Source: Rhodospirillaceae bacterium | GTDB taxonomy: Bacteria > Pseudomonadota > Alphaproteobacteria > Thalassobaculales > Thalassobaculaceae | Direction: 5' to 3' | Length of the DNA stretch: 6,548 bases | NCBI GenBank assembly: GCA_002730675.1 | Contig: PCAV01000058.1 | Span: forward strand, 14,688 to 21,235 | Shown here: piece by piece, positions 6,480-6,548 of the stretch | Layout: each line of letters starts with the position of its first letter | Numbering within the stretch: position 1 is the stretch's first letter | Translations under genes and position numbers: made by a program | The notes under the pieces: model-generated | What the model saw: the letters and a program-made list of their open reading frames with translations, nothing else | The model's database searches: none | Told to the model about the DNA's origin: nothing

Positions 6480-6548
6480 ATGTTTGATTTAAATGGTAAA
6501 GTAGCAGTAGTAACAGGATCAACAAAGGGTATCGGTAAATCAATTGCC
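6480..6548 (+). CDS. Second SDR-family oxidoreductase, N-terminal fragment (cut by the right edge)
   Basis: The first 23 codons of another classical SDR are present. They begin FDLNGKVAVVTGSTKGIG, with the nucleotide-binding TGSTKGIG at about residues 12-19. The ATG at 6480 is preceded by AGGGA (6468-6472) with a 7-nt spacer, a stronger ribosome-binding site than that of the first SDR. The 41-bp gap shows no terminator-like stem, so both SDR genes are likely in one operon. Too little is present to judge cofactor or substrate; the catalytic Ser-Tyr-Lys lies beyond the window. Confidence 0.85.
   Translation, partial: MFDLNGKVAVVTGSTKGIGKSIA

Overview
The window looks like a catabolic (accessory-metabolism) locus from a moderately AT-rich bacterium. 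The style of the proteins, a hydantoinase/oxoprolinase A+B pair and an acyl-CoA ligase of the DmdB/long-chain type, is what one meets in Alphaproteobacteria, including marine ones. That placement is inference from memory of the families; nothing in the window fixes the taxon. No rRNA, tRNA, CRISPR array, insertion sequence or phage gene is visible.

Layout: two divergent gene groups flank a 113-bp intergenic region at 5561-5673. On the minus strand, reading leftwards, come a SurE-type nucleotidase (5560-4772), a 177-bp gap, an AMP-forming acyl-CoA ligase (4594-2948), hyuA (2891-819) and hyuB (from 803, running off the left edge). Ligase, hyuA and hyuB are tightly spaced (56 and 15 bp), each with its own Shine-Dalgarno sequence, and are almost certainly one transcription unit. 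surE may be part of it, or separated by an internal promoter in the 177-bp gap. On the plus strand, reading rightwards, come a complete short-chain dehydrogenase/reductase (SDR, 5674-6438) and, 41 bp on, the start of a second SDR (from 6480) that runs off the right edge.

How the genes might work together (inference): the set alcohol dehydrogenase (SDR), ATP-dependent HyuA/HyuB enzyme and acyl-CoA ligase has the same logic as the ethylbenzene/acetophenone route, in which a secondary alcohol is oxidised to a ketone, the ketone is carboxylated by a HyuAB-related carboxylase, and the beta-keto acid is activated with CoA. The simpler alternative is hydrolysis of a cyclic amide or imide by HyuAB, with the released acid passed to the ligase. 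SurE is the odd member; it could dispose of the AMP made by the ligase or act on a nucleotide-like substrate.

Both longer non-coding stretches carry operator-like inverted repeats and weak sigma-70-like promoter matches, but no regulator gene lies in the window. The remaining open reading frames are shadows of these genes in other frames.
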